NCBI GenBank assembly: GCA_023301465.1
Contig: JALZUQ010000015.1
Span: 1-50,967 of the forward strand
DNA from: Oligoflexales bacterium
GTDB taxonomy: Bacteria; Bdellovibrionota_B; Oligoflexia; Oligoflexales; JALZUQ01
Direction: 5' to 3'
Length of the DNA stretch: 50,967 bases
Part shown: piece after piece, positions 36,713-45,514 of the stretch
Position numbering within the stretch: position 1 is the first letter of the stretch
Layout: each line of letters begins with the position of its first letter
Position numbers and translations under genes: made by a program
The notes under the pieces: model-generated
Told to the model about the DNA's origin: nothing
The model's database searches: none
Seen by the model: only the letters and a program-made list of their open reading frames with translations

Positions 36713-36915
36713 TTAGGTTGATTCCACGAGGAAGGTGTCGAAGATTCTTCAAAACTAGTTTCTAGTTGAGACTCCATTTTTTGAATTTGTTGGTGAATTG
36801 TTTTGCTTAAATAGGTTACTGATGCCAATGCGGTCATTGCTCCAAAAAGTGTAAGTAGAATATACTCCATGGTAAGGCTGCCTTGCTGTTTATGTCTTTT
36901 CATATATTTAATCAT
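36709..36915 (-). CDS. Flp/TadE-like small prepilin
   Basis: A 68-residue protein: basic leader MIKYMKRHKQQ, then G|SLTMEYILLTLFGAMTAL, with Glu at +5 followed by Tyr as in Flp and TadE prepilins cleaved by TadV-type peptidases. One hydrophobic helix and a short hydrophilic Ser/Glu tail complete it. AAAGGA lies eight bases upstream of the ATG. No other tad gene is nearby, so it could work with a system encoded elsewhere. Confidence 0.68.
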   Translation of the reverse strand: MIKYMKRHKQQGSLTMEYILLTLFGAMTALASVTYLSKTIHQQIQKMESQLETSFEESSTPSSWNQPK

Positions 36916-36978
36916 ATTTTAATTCCTTTAAAATTTGCTTTCTCAAAGCTTTATAATGGAGAGGAAAGTAGTCTGCCA

Positions 36979-37008
36979 GTGACGTTTATGGTTTTATTTT
37001 GCTATAAT
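36979..37008 (+). promoter_or_regulatory. promoter of the MoxR operon
   Basis: GTGACG (36979-36984), 18 bases, TATAAT (37003-37008) with an extended TGC before the -10. It sits 39 bases before the moxR ATG. Confidence 0.6.
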
Positions 37009-37047
37009 TACTCAAGACTTTAATGACTGCTACAACGAGGTACTGCA

Positions 37048-38058
37048 ATGAGCACACAATCTGCACCAATAGAAGCTTTGCGTGAGCAAATTAAACAACA
37101 TGTTTTTGGTCAAGACGCTTTGGTAGAAAATATTTTGACCTGCATGCTTGCTAGCGGACATGTTCTGATGACAGGTGTTCCAGGGTTAGCAAAAACTTCT
37201 TTAGTGAGAGTTATATCTCAATCTATGCAAATGAAGTTTCGTCGTGTTCAATTTACTTCAGATTTACTACCAAGTGATATCACAGGTGCAGAGATCTTAG
37301 AAGATGACTCTAATGGAAAACGATCATTCACCTTCAAGGAAGGTCCAGTATTTACGAATATTTTATTGGCTGATGAGATAAACCGTGCGTCTCCAAGAAC
37401 CCAATCGGCGCTTCTTGAAGCGATGCAAGAAAAGTCAGTAACTGTTTCTGGGTGTAAGCATGAGATTGACCGACCGTTTTTAGTGTTGGCAACTCAAAAC
37501 CCAATTGAGTCAGAGGGTACGTTTCCGCTCCCTGAAGCTCAACTAGACCGTTTTATGATGCATTTAATTCTAGATTACCCAGATTTTGATAGTGAAATGA
37601 AAATTTTGAAGGCTCATGCAGGAAATAACTTAATTGGTGAGCAAAAAATTGAAGCTGCAATACAATCAATCATGACAAAAGAAAATTTTTCACAAATGGC
37701 TTTGGATGCAAGAGAAATGAAGATTTCTGATCAATCCCTTCAGATCATGAATGAGCTAGTAAGAAGCACAAGACCAGAAGATGAGCTTTGCGATGGTCTT
37801 GCGGGCGAGAGAATTCGCTATGGTGCCGGCCCTCGTGCAGGTATTACGTTGGTTTCGTGCTCAAAAGCACTAGCATACTTGCAAGGAGACTCTGAGGTGA
37901 CTTGGAGTCATATCCGTAGTGTGTTTAAACCCATTATGCGTCATAGAATAAAGCTTCATTTTCAATTCAGAAAAGAAAAAGACAAAGATGTCATTCTTGA
38001 TGATATCTTAGAGCGGTTTAAGAATCGTTATCAAAAACTCACGGGGATTGCTGTTTAA
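37048..38058 (+). CDS. MoxR-family AAA+ ATPase
   Basis: A 336-residue chaperone-like ATPase. Walker A GVPGLAKTS (43-51), Walker B LLADE (D109, E110) followed by INRASPRTQSALLEAMQE, and sensor ATQNPIESEGTFPLPEAQLDRF are all intact. MoxR ATPases help mature or insert metal into vWA-containing complexes. GAGG lies seven bases upstream of the ATG. It leads a five-gene operon; its stop overlaps the next start by one base. Confidence 0.96.
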   Translation: MSTQSAPIEALREQIKQHVFGQDALVENILTCMLASGHVLMTGVPGLAKTSLVRVISQSMQMKFRRVQFTSDLLPSDITGAEILEDDSNGKRSFTFKEGPVFTNILLADEINRASPRTQSALLEAMQEKSVTVSGCKHEIDRPFLVLATQNPIESEGTFPLPEAQLDRFMMHLILDYPDFDSEMKILKAHAGNNLIGEQKIEAAIQSIMTKENFSQMALDAREMKISDQSLQIMNELVRSTRPEDELCDGLAGERIRYGAGPRAGITLVSCSKALAYLQGDSEVTWSHIRSVFKPIMRHRIKLHFQFRKEKDKDVILDDILERFKNRYQKLTGIAV

Positions 38059-38927
38059 TGAGCAAAGGCTACCTTAGTGAATTAACGCCTTGGATGTTGC
38101 CACCACTTACGACCTCTCGTAAGCAGCATCATATTCAAGACTCTGGATTTCAAAGACAACTTCTGCCTAAGCTTAGTAGGGAGTTTGAGTCTACACGTCA
38201 ATACACTCCGGAAGAACCGGCTTCTTATATTGATTGGAAAGTCTACGCAAAGACAGATCAACTTCTATCACGACAAAAAATAAGGCATTCACCAAATTCC
38301 AGGTGGTTGTTGCTAGACTCAAGTTCAACCATGAAATGGCCCGAAGACTCTTGTTCCAAAAGAGAGCTTGCTGGAAGGATTTTTTTGGATTTGATGAGCA
38401 GAAGCAGCGAAACCCATGACCAGTGGCGTTTTGGTGTTTGGAAGGATCACCGTGTTTATCAAATAAAACCATTAACAACCGTGGAGTGCCATGGTTTTTT
38501 TACCCATTGGCAAGAACGTAATTTCAGCCCTAAAGTTTTTGAAGAGACGATCTTTAGAAAACTTGATCCTGATGCTCTGTCAACACACGAAGTTATTTTG
38601 ATAAGTGATGGGTTAGACCTGCATCGTGATTCAAGGTGGCAAGATTTAGCATTAAAACGTTTTGATTGTTTGCTGTGTATGTCTCATAAAGAATTAAGTT
38701 TTAAGTGGTTAGATCAAAATAGTTATTATGTGGATGGTATTCAATCGACCATCATCCAAAAAAAAGGAGACAGCATAAAACGTGAGGATGAGTTGTCGCA
38801 AGCGATTGAGATTTGGCAAAATAAAATACAACAACAATGTCAAAACTTAGGGGGGCGTTTGCTCGTAGTTCACGATCACTTAAGTTTGGACGCTTATTTT
38901 GTAGGTTTAAAAGATGTTTTGGCTTAA
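38058..38927 (+). CDS. DUF58 (vWA-like) protein
   Basis: A 289-residue protein of the DUF58 group always found next to moxR. The signature region is EPASYIDWKVYAKTDQLLSRQ (~53-73), and a decayed vWA metal site follows in LLLDSSSTMKW. No membrane segments. It probably works with the MoxR ATPase as a substrate adaptor for the two membrane vWA proteins downstream. It overlaps moxR by one base and the next gene by 14. Confidence 0.92.
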   Translation: MSKGYLSELTPWMLPPLTTSRKQHHIQDSGFQRQLLPKLSREFESTRQYTPEEPASYIDWKVYAKTDQLLSRQKIRHSPNSRWLLLDSSSTMKWPEDSCSKRELAGRIFLDLMSRSSETHDQWRFGVWKDHRVYQIKPLTTVECHGFFTHWQERNFSPKVFEETIFRKLDPDALSTHEVILISDGLDLHRDSRWQDLALKRFDCLLCMSHKELSFKWLDQNSYYVDGIQSTIIQKKGDSIKREDELSQAIEIWQNKIQQQCQNLGGRLLVVHDHLSLDAYFVGLKDVLA

Positions 38928-40728
38928 TTATCTACCTACAATAATATGTTTAGTTGGTGTTTTCGCTTTGTTTTTGTGGTGGGTTATCAGAAGATTGATA
39001 GATCCAAAATGGCTTCCTATCTTAAGAGTACTTCCTGTTCCTAAAAGACAAACCCCAAGTTTTTTCTTTCAAACTCCACCTTGGTTGCCATTTATATGTT
39101 TTTTGCTTTTGTTGGTTTTATTTCTTATTGCTTCTTTGCAAAAAGAAGAACAAATCACGCAAAAAGAAACTTTGAAAAATGATCAGATTGGTGTCGTCAT
39201 TGATTTAAGCCCCTCTATCTCTGGTGGGTTGAGTATTAAGGATTACCGAAAACTGGTACTGAAAACATTAAAGCCATGGCTCCCAAATACTCAGATTCTC
39301 TTGTATCGTAGTGATCTTCATAAAATTTCCGAAGTACGAACACTTGCTTCTTTGAAAGATGGACTGAGCTCTATGAGTTTTCATAGGTTTGGTTTTCAAA
39401 TTGTAGATGGTGTAAAAGCGTTAAGACAAAGTAGGCCAAGTCTTCGGCACGTTGTTTTATTTTCAGACGGTGAAAGATCTTCTTGGGAATCTTTTCAATG
39501 GAAGTTTTTTGATAAACAAATAAAATTCTCGAACATTCAAACTTCACACTCTAAAAAAGCAAATATTTTTATTCGTAAAGTAGATTCTAGGCTTCAGTTG
39601 GATGGAAGTTTTGTGAAGTGGGTTATTGAGGTTGCAAGTAGCCACCCTGATAATCATGCCTTTAAAATTGTGATGAAAGATGAAAATGCAAATGAAATTG
39701 CTTCTACAAGTGCAAAAATGTCGCCTGATCAATTAAGCTTGAGTGTTGAAATACCTGTTCAAAGAGAAAAACTTACTTCAAGAGTATCTATTTATATTGA
39801 TTCAAATGATAGCGTAGAGAGCGATAATACATTTCATGTTCACGGGCTTCGTTTTGGAAAAACAGTGGGGTTAGTATCAGCTTCTGAAGGAGAGCGTTTT
39901 ATTGATAACTCTTTGTGGCATATGGATAAACTTCTTGAGACACTTGGTTTTCGAGTGTTGCATTACTCAGATTCAAGTCTGACTCAAAGTAACTTGGATA
40001 GAAGTGATTTTTGGTTATTAAGGCAAGGGGCAAGAAAAAACCAAACTAAAGAATGTGGTGCATTAAGTGATTTGTTACTTTCAAAGAAAAATCAAAAAAT
40101 TTGGTTAATGCCGTTCCATAGCGATATCCACCTTCAGAGTTTTTGCAAGTGTACAGCATCTTTTATTGACGAAGATTATGATTCTTCTCAGCTCCCTCCG
40201 TATTGTAAAAGTTTCGAGAGTCTTTCGCAGTGGAGTGATGTTTTACGGTCAATGGGTGGGATTCAAGTTGGGGGTGAAATTTCAAAAACTTCTGGATCCA
40301 TCGCATGGAATTTTAAATTAAAAAATAACAATGAACTTTTGGCATTTTCAATGCCGTTAGCACCAGGGCCGTTACAAGCTTTTGACCATGGGCAGTTTGG
40401 TCTACTTATTAAAAATTTATTGTCTTGGCAAGAAGAAGACTCAACGTTTGCTCAAAAAGTATGGCCCAGGCCTTTGTCATTTGATGAAACGAAAAAATTT
40501 AAAACAAAACTACTTAATGTTCCTGTTTCAGAGAGTCAAATGAGTTTTATGAATAAACACGATTTACCAAGTACCGTTAAATTGACTCAAGGTCAAAACG
40601 GAGCAGGGCAAGTCATTGAAAGTACAAATAATGACGCAACACCTTGGGTTGTTCCTCTTTTATGGGGGGTTCTTGTTCTTCTTACTCTAGAGGTCTTGGT
40701 AATGTTTCGAGAGGGGAATCGTTCATGA
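38914..40728 (+). CDS. BatA-like membrane protein with vWA domain
   Basis: A 604-residue inner-membrane protein. Two N-terminal helices (~7-25 and 57-75) are followed by a periplasmic vWA domain with MIDAS site DLSPS (D97, S99, S101), a long beta-rich region, and a C-terminal helix (~577-595, VPLLWGVLVLLTLEVLVMF). vWA domains bind partner proteins through a metal. Related Bat proteins occur in Bacteroides and other bacteria and are linked to stress tolerance, though their mechanism is unclear. It overlaps both neighbours in the operon. Confidence 0.88.
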   Translation: MFWLNYLPTIICLVGVFALFLWWVIRRLIDPKWLPILRVLPVPKRQTPSFFFQTPPWLPFICFLLLLVLFLIASLQKEEQITQKETLKNDQIGVVIDLSPSISGGLSIKDYRKLVLKTLKPWLPNTQILLYRSDLHKISEVRTLASLKDGLSSMSFHRFGFQIVDGVKALRQSRPSLRHVVLFSDGERSSWESFQWKFFDKQIKFSNIQTSHSKKANIFIRKVDSRLQLDGSFVKWVIEVASSHPDNHAFKIVMKDENANEIASTSAKMSPDQLSLSVEIPVQREKLTSRVSIYIDSNDSVESDNTFHVHGLRFGKTVGLVSASEGERFIDNSLWHMDKLLETLGFRVLHYSDSSLTQSNLDRSDFWLLRQGARKNQTKECGALSDLLLSKKNQKIWLMPFHSDIHLQSFCKCTASFIDEDYDSSQLPPYCKSFESLSQWSDVLRSMGGIQVGGEISKTSGSIAWNFKLKNNNELLAFSMPLAPGPLQAFDHGQFGLLIKNLLSWQEEDSTFAQKVWPRPLSFDETKKFKTKLLNVPVSESQMSFMNKHDLPSTVKLTQGQNGAGQVIESTNNDATPWVVPLLWGVLVLLTLEVLVMFREGNRS

Positions 40729-41423
40729 AAAATTTGATGGTTATTGCAGCCTTTTGTTTTAGTTTTAATGTTTATGCTTCTTTAAAGCTAGATGTTTATC
40801 TTGAAAGTCCACAAAAAACATATCAACAAATTGCAAGGGAAGTGACAAGTAGCACCAGTATCACAATGTCTCCAATGCCGAATGTTTTAAACAGTAAAAG
40901 TTTTCAAGATGCGTCAAAAGTCGTTCCTTGGTTGTGGGTTCGTTCTTCTCATATAAATCAATTGTTATCTGAGAAAAATTTTGATTTAGCAGAGTGGTTA
41001 AAAAGAGGGGGTATGTTGATTCTCCTTCATGACGGCCCAAGGTCTTCCGGTGAGCAAGTGGAGAACACTTATTTAGAATCACTTAAGAAAACAATTTCAA
41101 ATAGTTCCTTAGCAGGGGGAGAGTGGCGTGCAATACCAGCTGAGCATTCATTGCTGAGAAGTTATTACTTGCTGAAGTCATTACCAACCTGCGATGGGCA
41201 TGTGTGGAATGAGTTTCGCAGGCATGATCGGCCTTTAGTTTTAAGTATTCCTTATGACTTGGTTTCAGGTGTGGCAGATAATGCGACTTCTAATACATGT
41301 TTAGATAAAATTCCTCGAGATATCATGAAAAGACTTATGGTAAATATTGCGATGCTTGCCATGACCACTCATTATAAGTCAGATCAGATACATCTTCCTG
41401 AAATTTTAAAAAGGTTAAGATAA
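40725..41423 (+). CDS. exported DUF4159-type protein
   Basis: A 232-residue secreted protein; signal MKNLMVIAAFCFSFNVYA. The ATG at 40725 has GAGGGG eight bases upstream and overlaps the previous stop as ATGA; a longer frame to 40644 is not needed. Motifs of the DUF4159 group are visible: WLKRGGMLILLHDGPRSSG and a later PAEHSLLRSYYLL block. The fold resembles class I glutamine-amidotransferase-like domains without their catalytic cysteine. Such proteins are regular members of MoxR/vWA operons; function unknown. Confidence 0.82.
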   Translation: MKNLMVIAAFCFSFNVYASLKLDVYLESPQKTYQQIAREVTSSTSITMSPMPNVLNSKSFQDASKVVPWLWVRSSHINQLLSEKNFDLAEWLKRGGMLILLHDGPRSSGEQVENTYLESLKKTISNSSLAGGEWRAIPAEHSLLRSYYLLKSLPTCDGHVWNEFRRHDRPLVLSIPYDLVSGVADNATSNTCLDKIPRDIMKRLMVNIAMLAMTTHYKSDQIHLPEILKRLR

Positions 41424-41424
41424 T

Positions 41425-43683
41425 ATGCTGATTTTAGAATCATACTGGATATATGTATTTGCTGCTGTGATGACTGTGTTGACTGTGCTTTGGGTTAGGG
41501 AGATAGGCTTTTTTCGTGGTGTTGCTAGTGGGTTGCTGAGGGTTTTGTGGCTTTGTCCAATTTTTCTTTTTTTGTTTCCACATGAAAAAACAACACAACA
41601 AGCTCGCAGTTTTGAAACTCAAAAGGTTTCCGTGTTTATTGATGATTCTAAAAGCATGCAAACAAAAAACATTCAAGAAAAAACAGATAGAGCTGTTGGT
41701 GCTTTAAAAGAAGAGTGTTTGCAGCTTGGTTGTCAGGTTCAAATTGATAGGCTCTCAGAAATGTATCCAAAAGAAGTAACCGATGGTTATAGTCCTCTTA
41801 AAAATGCATTAGAATCATGGTTTCAAAGAAACCAGTCTTACCCTTGGGTTCTGCTTAGTGACGGAGGTGAACAACAGCCTCAGATTAAATACCTTGAATC
41901 AAAAGTTCCGAATTTTACCGCTAATCAAGGATTTATTGCCTCACTTCATGATGTATCGCAAATGAATTTTGCGATTACTAGGGTTGATGCCCCTGAGTTT
42001 TTCTTTGATGGAAAACCTATTAGTATCACCATATACGGTAATAGAAGTGGGGATGATCTTCCTGAAGTTTCTGTTCAGTTGCAAGTGTCGAGTCAGTTAA
42101 AATCATTAGGTGTTGGAGACATTGATCTTGCAAAAGGCCAAAAGGAATTCTCCACTACGATTATTCTTCTAGGAATGAAACATCAAAAGCATATGCTTGA
42201 AGTAAGCCTTATTCCTCTACCTGGGGAGAGTGCTCTTTGGGATAACAGGGTTTTTCATTATATTGATATACTTCCTAACACTCTTGGAGTTCTTCATTTA
42301 CTTGGAGCCCCAAGTTGGGATGGGCGATTTGTCAGGCGTTTTTTAAAGTCAGAACCTAAGTTTGATCTTATTAGTTTCTATATTTTAAGGGATCCTCGTG
42401 ATGATCCGGGCGTTGATGAACGTGAGTTGAGTCTCATTCCGTTTCCGACTGATAGGCTATTCAACCAAGAACTCAGTAGTTTTAAAGTAGTTGTTATGCA
42501 AAACTTTCATTTTTCAAAGTTTCTTCGTAACCCTCTTTATCAAAGAAATCTTGTTAAATTTGTAAAAGATGGAGGAGGATTGTTCTTCATAGGTGGGATT
42601 AGAGCTTTATCTCAAATGGATTTAAGTGGTTCTCCACTTGCTGAAATTCTTCCGTTTGAAGTAACTAAAAGTCAGAACTCAGGTGACTCTTGGTTGTTTT
42701 CAGGTGGTCAAACATTATCTAAAAATTACAAAACTAATTTGAAATACAAAGTTAAAATGGCTAATCCAACGAATAGTCAAAGAAAATTTGCAAATATTTA
42801 TGACAAATGGTTCAGTTTTAGAGAGTATTTTGAGAATGCTGGTTTTTTTACGGGAATGCATCAAACCGATGAGTTTCGATTTCCTCCTGAAAAATCAACT
42901 CCGCTTCTTTCTGCTGAAAAACCTGACGGATCAAAAATACCTTTAGCTGTGGCATCTTATCCAGGTAAAGGGAGGGCTCTCTGGTTATTTAGCGATCAGT
43001 TTTGGCAATACAGTATGAGAGATCAAACCAAGACTCCTAGAATATTTCATAGTAAATTTATGCAGTCGTCTATGACTTGGTTGCTGGGAGAAAATTTTGA
43101 AAAACCAATGCGTATTAAAAACTTAATACTCGATGGGTCATTAGCAAGATGGCAGTTTGAAATTGAAGGCGAGTCTGCAAAATACCTCGATAAAAAACAA
43201 GGGGTTTGGAAAGTTAAAGTGTGCGATCAGGAATACTCTTTAAGTGATATGAATATGAAGAAAATGACGGATACAAAAATTTCGGTCTCTGGTGAAATTG
43301 AACCGACTTCCTTAAACCGTAAGACATGTGGTCTTTCAGTAGGAGTTGATCACCCAGCTTTTGGTAGGCTTCAAGAGTCTAGTGTTGCTCCATTGATTAG
43401 GCGGATAGGAGATGACTCTTTGGGTAGTAGTACTGCGTGGATGCTAGACCTTACTTTAAAAACTAAGGCAAAGTATTATGATCAAAATGAAAAATCAGAC
43501 CTTCAGTCTTCTATCGTTAAATGGTTATCAAATCAAAAGAAAATCAAAGCGACTCCTTTACCTCCTAAAGTGAAGATAGAAAAAGACTATTATTGGCAGT
43601 TTAAAGTTAGTTGGATTTGGCTTTGTTTATTTGCAATTCCATTAGAGGTACTTGTTCGTCGCTGGAAGAAAATTTTTGGTTAA
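41425..43683 (+). CDS. large membrane protein with vWA and amidotransferase-like domains
   Basis: A 752-residue protein closing the MoxR operon. Two N-terminal helices (~8-24, 36-51), a vWA domain with MIDAS IDDSKSM (D73, S75, S77), and a beta-rich middle. A glutamine-amidotransferase-like segment follows (VKFVKDGGGLFFIGGIRALS, then the ASYPGKGRALWLFSD strand), and the protein ends with a C-terminal helix (WIWLCLFAIPLEVLV). It starts one base after the previous stop with AAGG upstream. It is probably a partner of the 38914 vWA protein in one envelope complex. Confidence 0.88.
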   Translation: MLILESYWIYVFAAVMTVLTVLWVREIGFFRGVASGLLRVLWLCPIFLFLFPHEKTTQQARSFETQKVSVFIDDSKSMQTKNIQEKTDRAVGALKEECLQLGCQVQIDRLSEMYPKEVTDGYSPLKNALESWFQRNQSYPWVLLSDGGEQQPQIKYLESKVPNFTANQGFIASLHDVSQMNFAITRVDAPEFFFDGKPISITIYGNRSGDDLPEVSVQLQVSSQLKSLGVGDIDLAKGQKEFSTTIILLGMKHQKHMLEVSLIPLPGESALWDNRVFHYIDILPNTLGVLHLLGAPSWDGRFVRRFLKSEPKFDLISFYILRDPRDDPGVDERELSLIPFPTDRLFNQELSSFKVVVMQNFHFSKFLRNPLYQRNLVKFVKDGGGLFFIGGIRALSQMDLSGSPLAEILPFEVTKSQNSGDSWLFSGGQTLSKNYKTNLKYKVKMANPTNSQRKFANIYDKWFSFREYFENAGFFTGMHQTDEFRFPPEKSTPLLSAEKPDGSKIPLAVASYPGKGRALWLFSDQFWQYSMRDQTKTPRIFHSKFMQSSMTWLLGENFEKPMRIKNLILDGSLARWQFEIEGESAKYLDKKQGVWKVKVCDQEYSLSDMNMKKMTDTKISVSGEIEPTSLNRKTCGLSVGVDHPAFGRLQESSVAPLIRRIGDDSLGSSTAWMLDLTLKTKAKYYDQNEKSDLQSSIVKWLSNQKKIKATPLPPKVKIEKDYYWQFKVSWIWLCLFAIPLEVLVRRWKKIFG

Positions 43684-43685
43684 AA

Positions 43686-43713
43686 AAAACCACTTTCAAA
43701 AGAAAGTGGTTTT
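43686..43713. terminator. bidirectional intrinsic terminator
   Basis: A perfect 12-bp stem AAAACCACTTTC / GAAAGTGGTTTT with an AAAA loop, A/T runs on both sides. It lies between the end of the MoxR operon (3 bases before) and the end of the convergent gene at 43737. Confidence 0.88.
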
Positions 43714-43736
43714 GTGATTTTCGTAAATATTTTTTC

Positions 43737-44453
43737 TTAGTGCACAGTCTCAACTTTAACTGGAAGAGTTTCATTGTCATAAAGAAGCTCATGTTTTTTG
43801 GTAGGGTTGAAGCCGCCAACACCAAGTTTTAGTTGAATATCATGTTGTTTCATACTGCAAACATCAGTCTTAATTCTTTGAATTGAGAGTTTCTGAACAC
43901 CGTTAGAATCTTGAGTGATTTTTGTGTTAAAGTTGCTAGCATCCGTACATCCATTAGAAGTAACTGTTGCTGTAAGGTTAAGGTTGATCAGGCTTGATCT
44001 AATTGGGGTGAGGCGACGGTCATCTGGTCTAAGTCTCGGCATCAGGTTAATATAGCCATTGATGTTCTCAACCTGAGAAGCGTCTTGAAAAGTTTCTTCA
44101 TTTAGGATCGTGTACAATGTGCTTGAAACAATTCCTTTTGTTCCGAATGTACTCAAAAAACGGTAAGAGACCTTCGCAGTTTTTTGTTTTGTAAAATTTT
44201 TGTAATTATCTACATTGAAGATAGCTGTTGTTCCAACCATATCTGTACAAGCACTGGCAAGGTGGCTTCCTTTATTTTCTGCTGATTTTATATCAAATAA
44301 AGCAACAAATTTTGAAGAATTATAGTCTGAAACGTTTAATGTGTGAGACTTTTGAAGTCTAAGATCGCCCTCTAATTCGCATTGAATTAACATGGACCCA
44401 AACGCCGAAGATGACAGTAGTACAGTGCTTAGTAAGATTCCTAGTAATTTCAT
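43737..44453 (-). CDS. hypothetical exported protein
   Basis: A 238-residue protein with signal MKLLGILLSTVLLSSSAFGS and a predominantly beta mature part with four cysteines (QCE, ACT, GCT, VCS) that could form two disulphides. AAGGA precedes the ATG by seven bases. A hairpin with a T-run lies just upstream in its leader, suggesting attenuation. No family recognised; a periplasmic or surface location is expected. Confidence 0.72.
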   Translation of the reverse strand: MKLLGILLSTVLLSSSAFGSMLIQCELEGDLRLQKSHTLNVSDYNSSKFVALFDIKSAENKGSHLASACTDMVGTTAIFNVDNYKNFTKQKTAKVSYRFLSTFGTKGIVSSTLYTILNEETFQDASQVENINGYINLMPRLRPDDRRLTPIRSSLINLNLTATVTSNGCTDASNFNTKITQDSNGVQKLSIQRIKTDVCSMKQHDIQLKLGVGGFNPTKKHELLYDNETLPVKVETVH

Positions 44454-44476
44454 GATTTATTCCTTTATAAACTGGG

Positions 44477-44506
44477 TTTAAAAATCCACCCCTCCCTTGG
44501 GGTTGG
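44477..44506 (-). terminator. terminator-like hairpin in the leader of the 43737 gene
   Basis: Minus strand: CCAACCCC / GGGGTGG stem (one bulged A) with loop AAGGGA, followed by ATTTTTAAA. It ends only ~24 bases before the ATG. It could attenuate expression or be the 3' end of a short upstream RNA. Confidence 0.5.
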
Positions 44507-44701
44507 AATAAAATTACTAGAGAAGGCCTAGTAGTAAAATTAATTATTGTTATGGTGGCTAATAACTTTTAATTATGGTTGAAATACCATATAAGTTTTT
44601 TGTGTAAAATCAGAGACTTACAAGTCTACTATTCTCGGGTTTTTGAGAATAATGGACAAATGAAGAGGAGATTAAGATATAAAAGGTTTCTTTAGAGAGG
44701 T

Positions 44702-45400
44702 CTAAGTTTTAGATTCTAATTGTTTTTGAAAGTTTTCTAATTCTGGTTTTAGTAAATCAATTATTTCTGAGGGCTTATCAACAATCTTGATGCAATCTAA
44801 GTCACTTGAAGACATTAATTCTCTCGCAATAGGTTGAGCTTTCATCCAATCGATGAATCCTCCCCACATTTCTGACTCTAAAAGTATAATAGGTCTTGGT
44901 TCAATATGACCAACTTGAATCAATTGCCATGTATAAACGACTTCTAAAATAGTGCCTATACCACCGGGCATGACTACGACTGCGTGCGAAAGCCGCATAA
45001 AATCATCAAGCCTAGACGAAAACTGTTTATGGTGTCTTTTGATATCTAAATGTGCGTTTGAGTCTGCTTCAAATGGTAGTTCAATAGGTAGTCCAATAGA
45101 CTTGCTGTGATCATGGCTCGTCTCTTTGGCAGCTTTATTTGCTGCTTCCATCAATCCGGGGCCACCACCTGTGACGATATCAATGCCTAATTTACTTAGA
45201 CCAAGTGCGATTTCGTAAGTTTGATTATAAATTTTAGAGTCAGGTTGAATGCGTGCAGATCCAAAAATGGCAACTCGAAAAAAGTCTGTGTCTAAATCAC
45301 CTAAAATATCATTAATATCAGCGACGATATCATTGAGTTGGAGGATCTTGTTGGAGAGGACTTTTTTGATTTTTTTCTCTATTTTGCCTGAAACACTCAT
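44702..45400 (-). CDS. LOG-family protein (nucleoside 5'-monophosphate phosphoribohydrolase-like)
   Basis: A 232-residue Rossmann-fold protein of the TIGR00730/LOG family, often mis-named lysine decarboxylase. The two signature motifs are VTGGGPGLMEAANKAAKE (~76-93) and MPGGIGTILEVVYTWQL (~144-160). Family members split the base from nucleoside monophosphates, releasing free cytokinins in plants and plant-associated microbes; the substrate here is unknown. AGAGG lies seven bases upstream. It is monocistronic, divergent from the GspC-like gene. Confidence 0.92.
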   Translation of the reverse strand: MSVSGKIEKKIKKVLSNKILQLNDIVADINDILGDLDTDFFRVAIFGSARIQPDSKIYNQTYEIALGLSKLGIDIVTGGGPGLMEAANKAAKETSHDHSKSIGLPIELPFEADSNAHLDIKRHHKQFSSRLDDFMRLSHAVVVMPGGIGTILEVVYTWQLIQVGHIEPRPIILLESEMWGGFIDWMKAQPIARELMSSSDLDCIKIVDKPSEIIDLLKPELENFQKQLESKT

Positions 45401-45514
45401 TACGTAACCTCTTTAATTTACAAGAGAATACCACATTACTTGTGAGATGCAATAGACGATGCTCTTCAAAAATCTCCATAGATGCCGATAGTTACCAGGT
45501 TAGTAGAGGAATAA

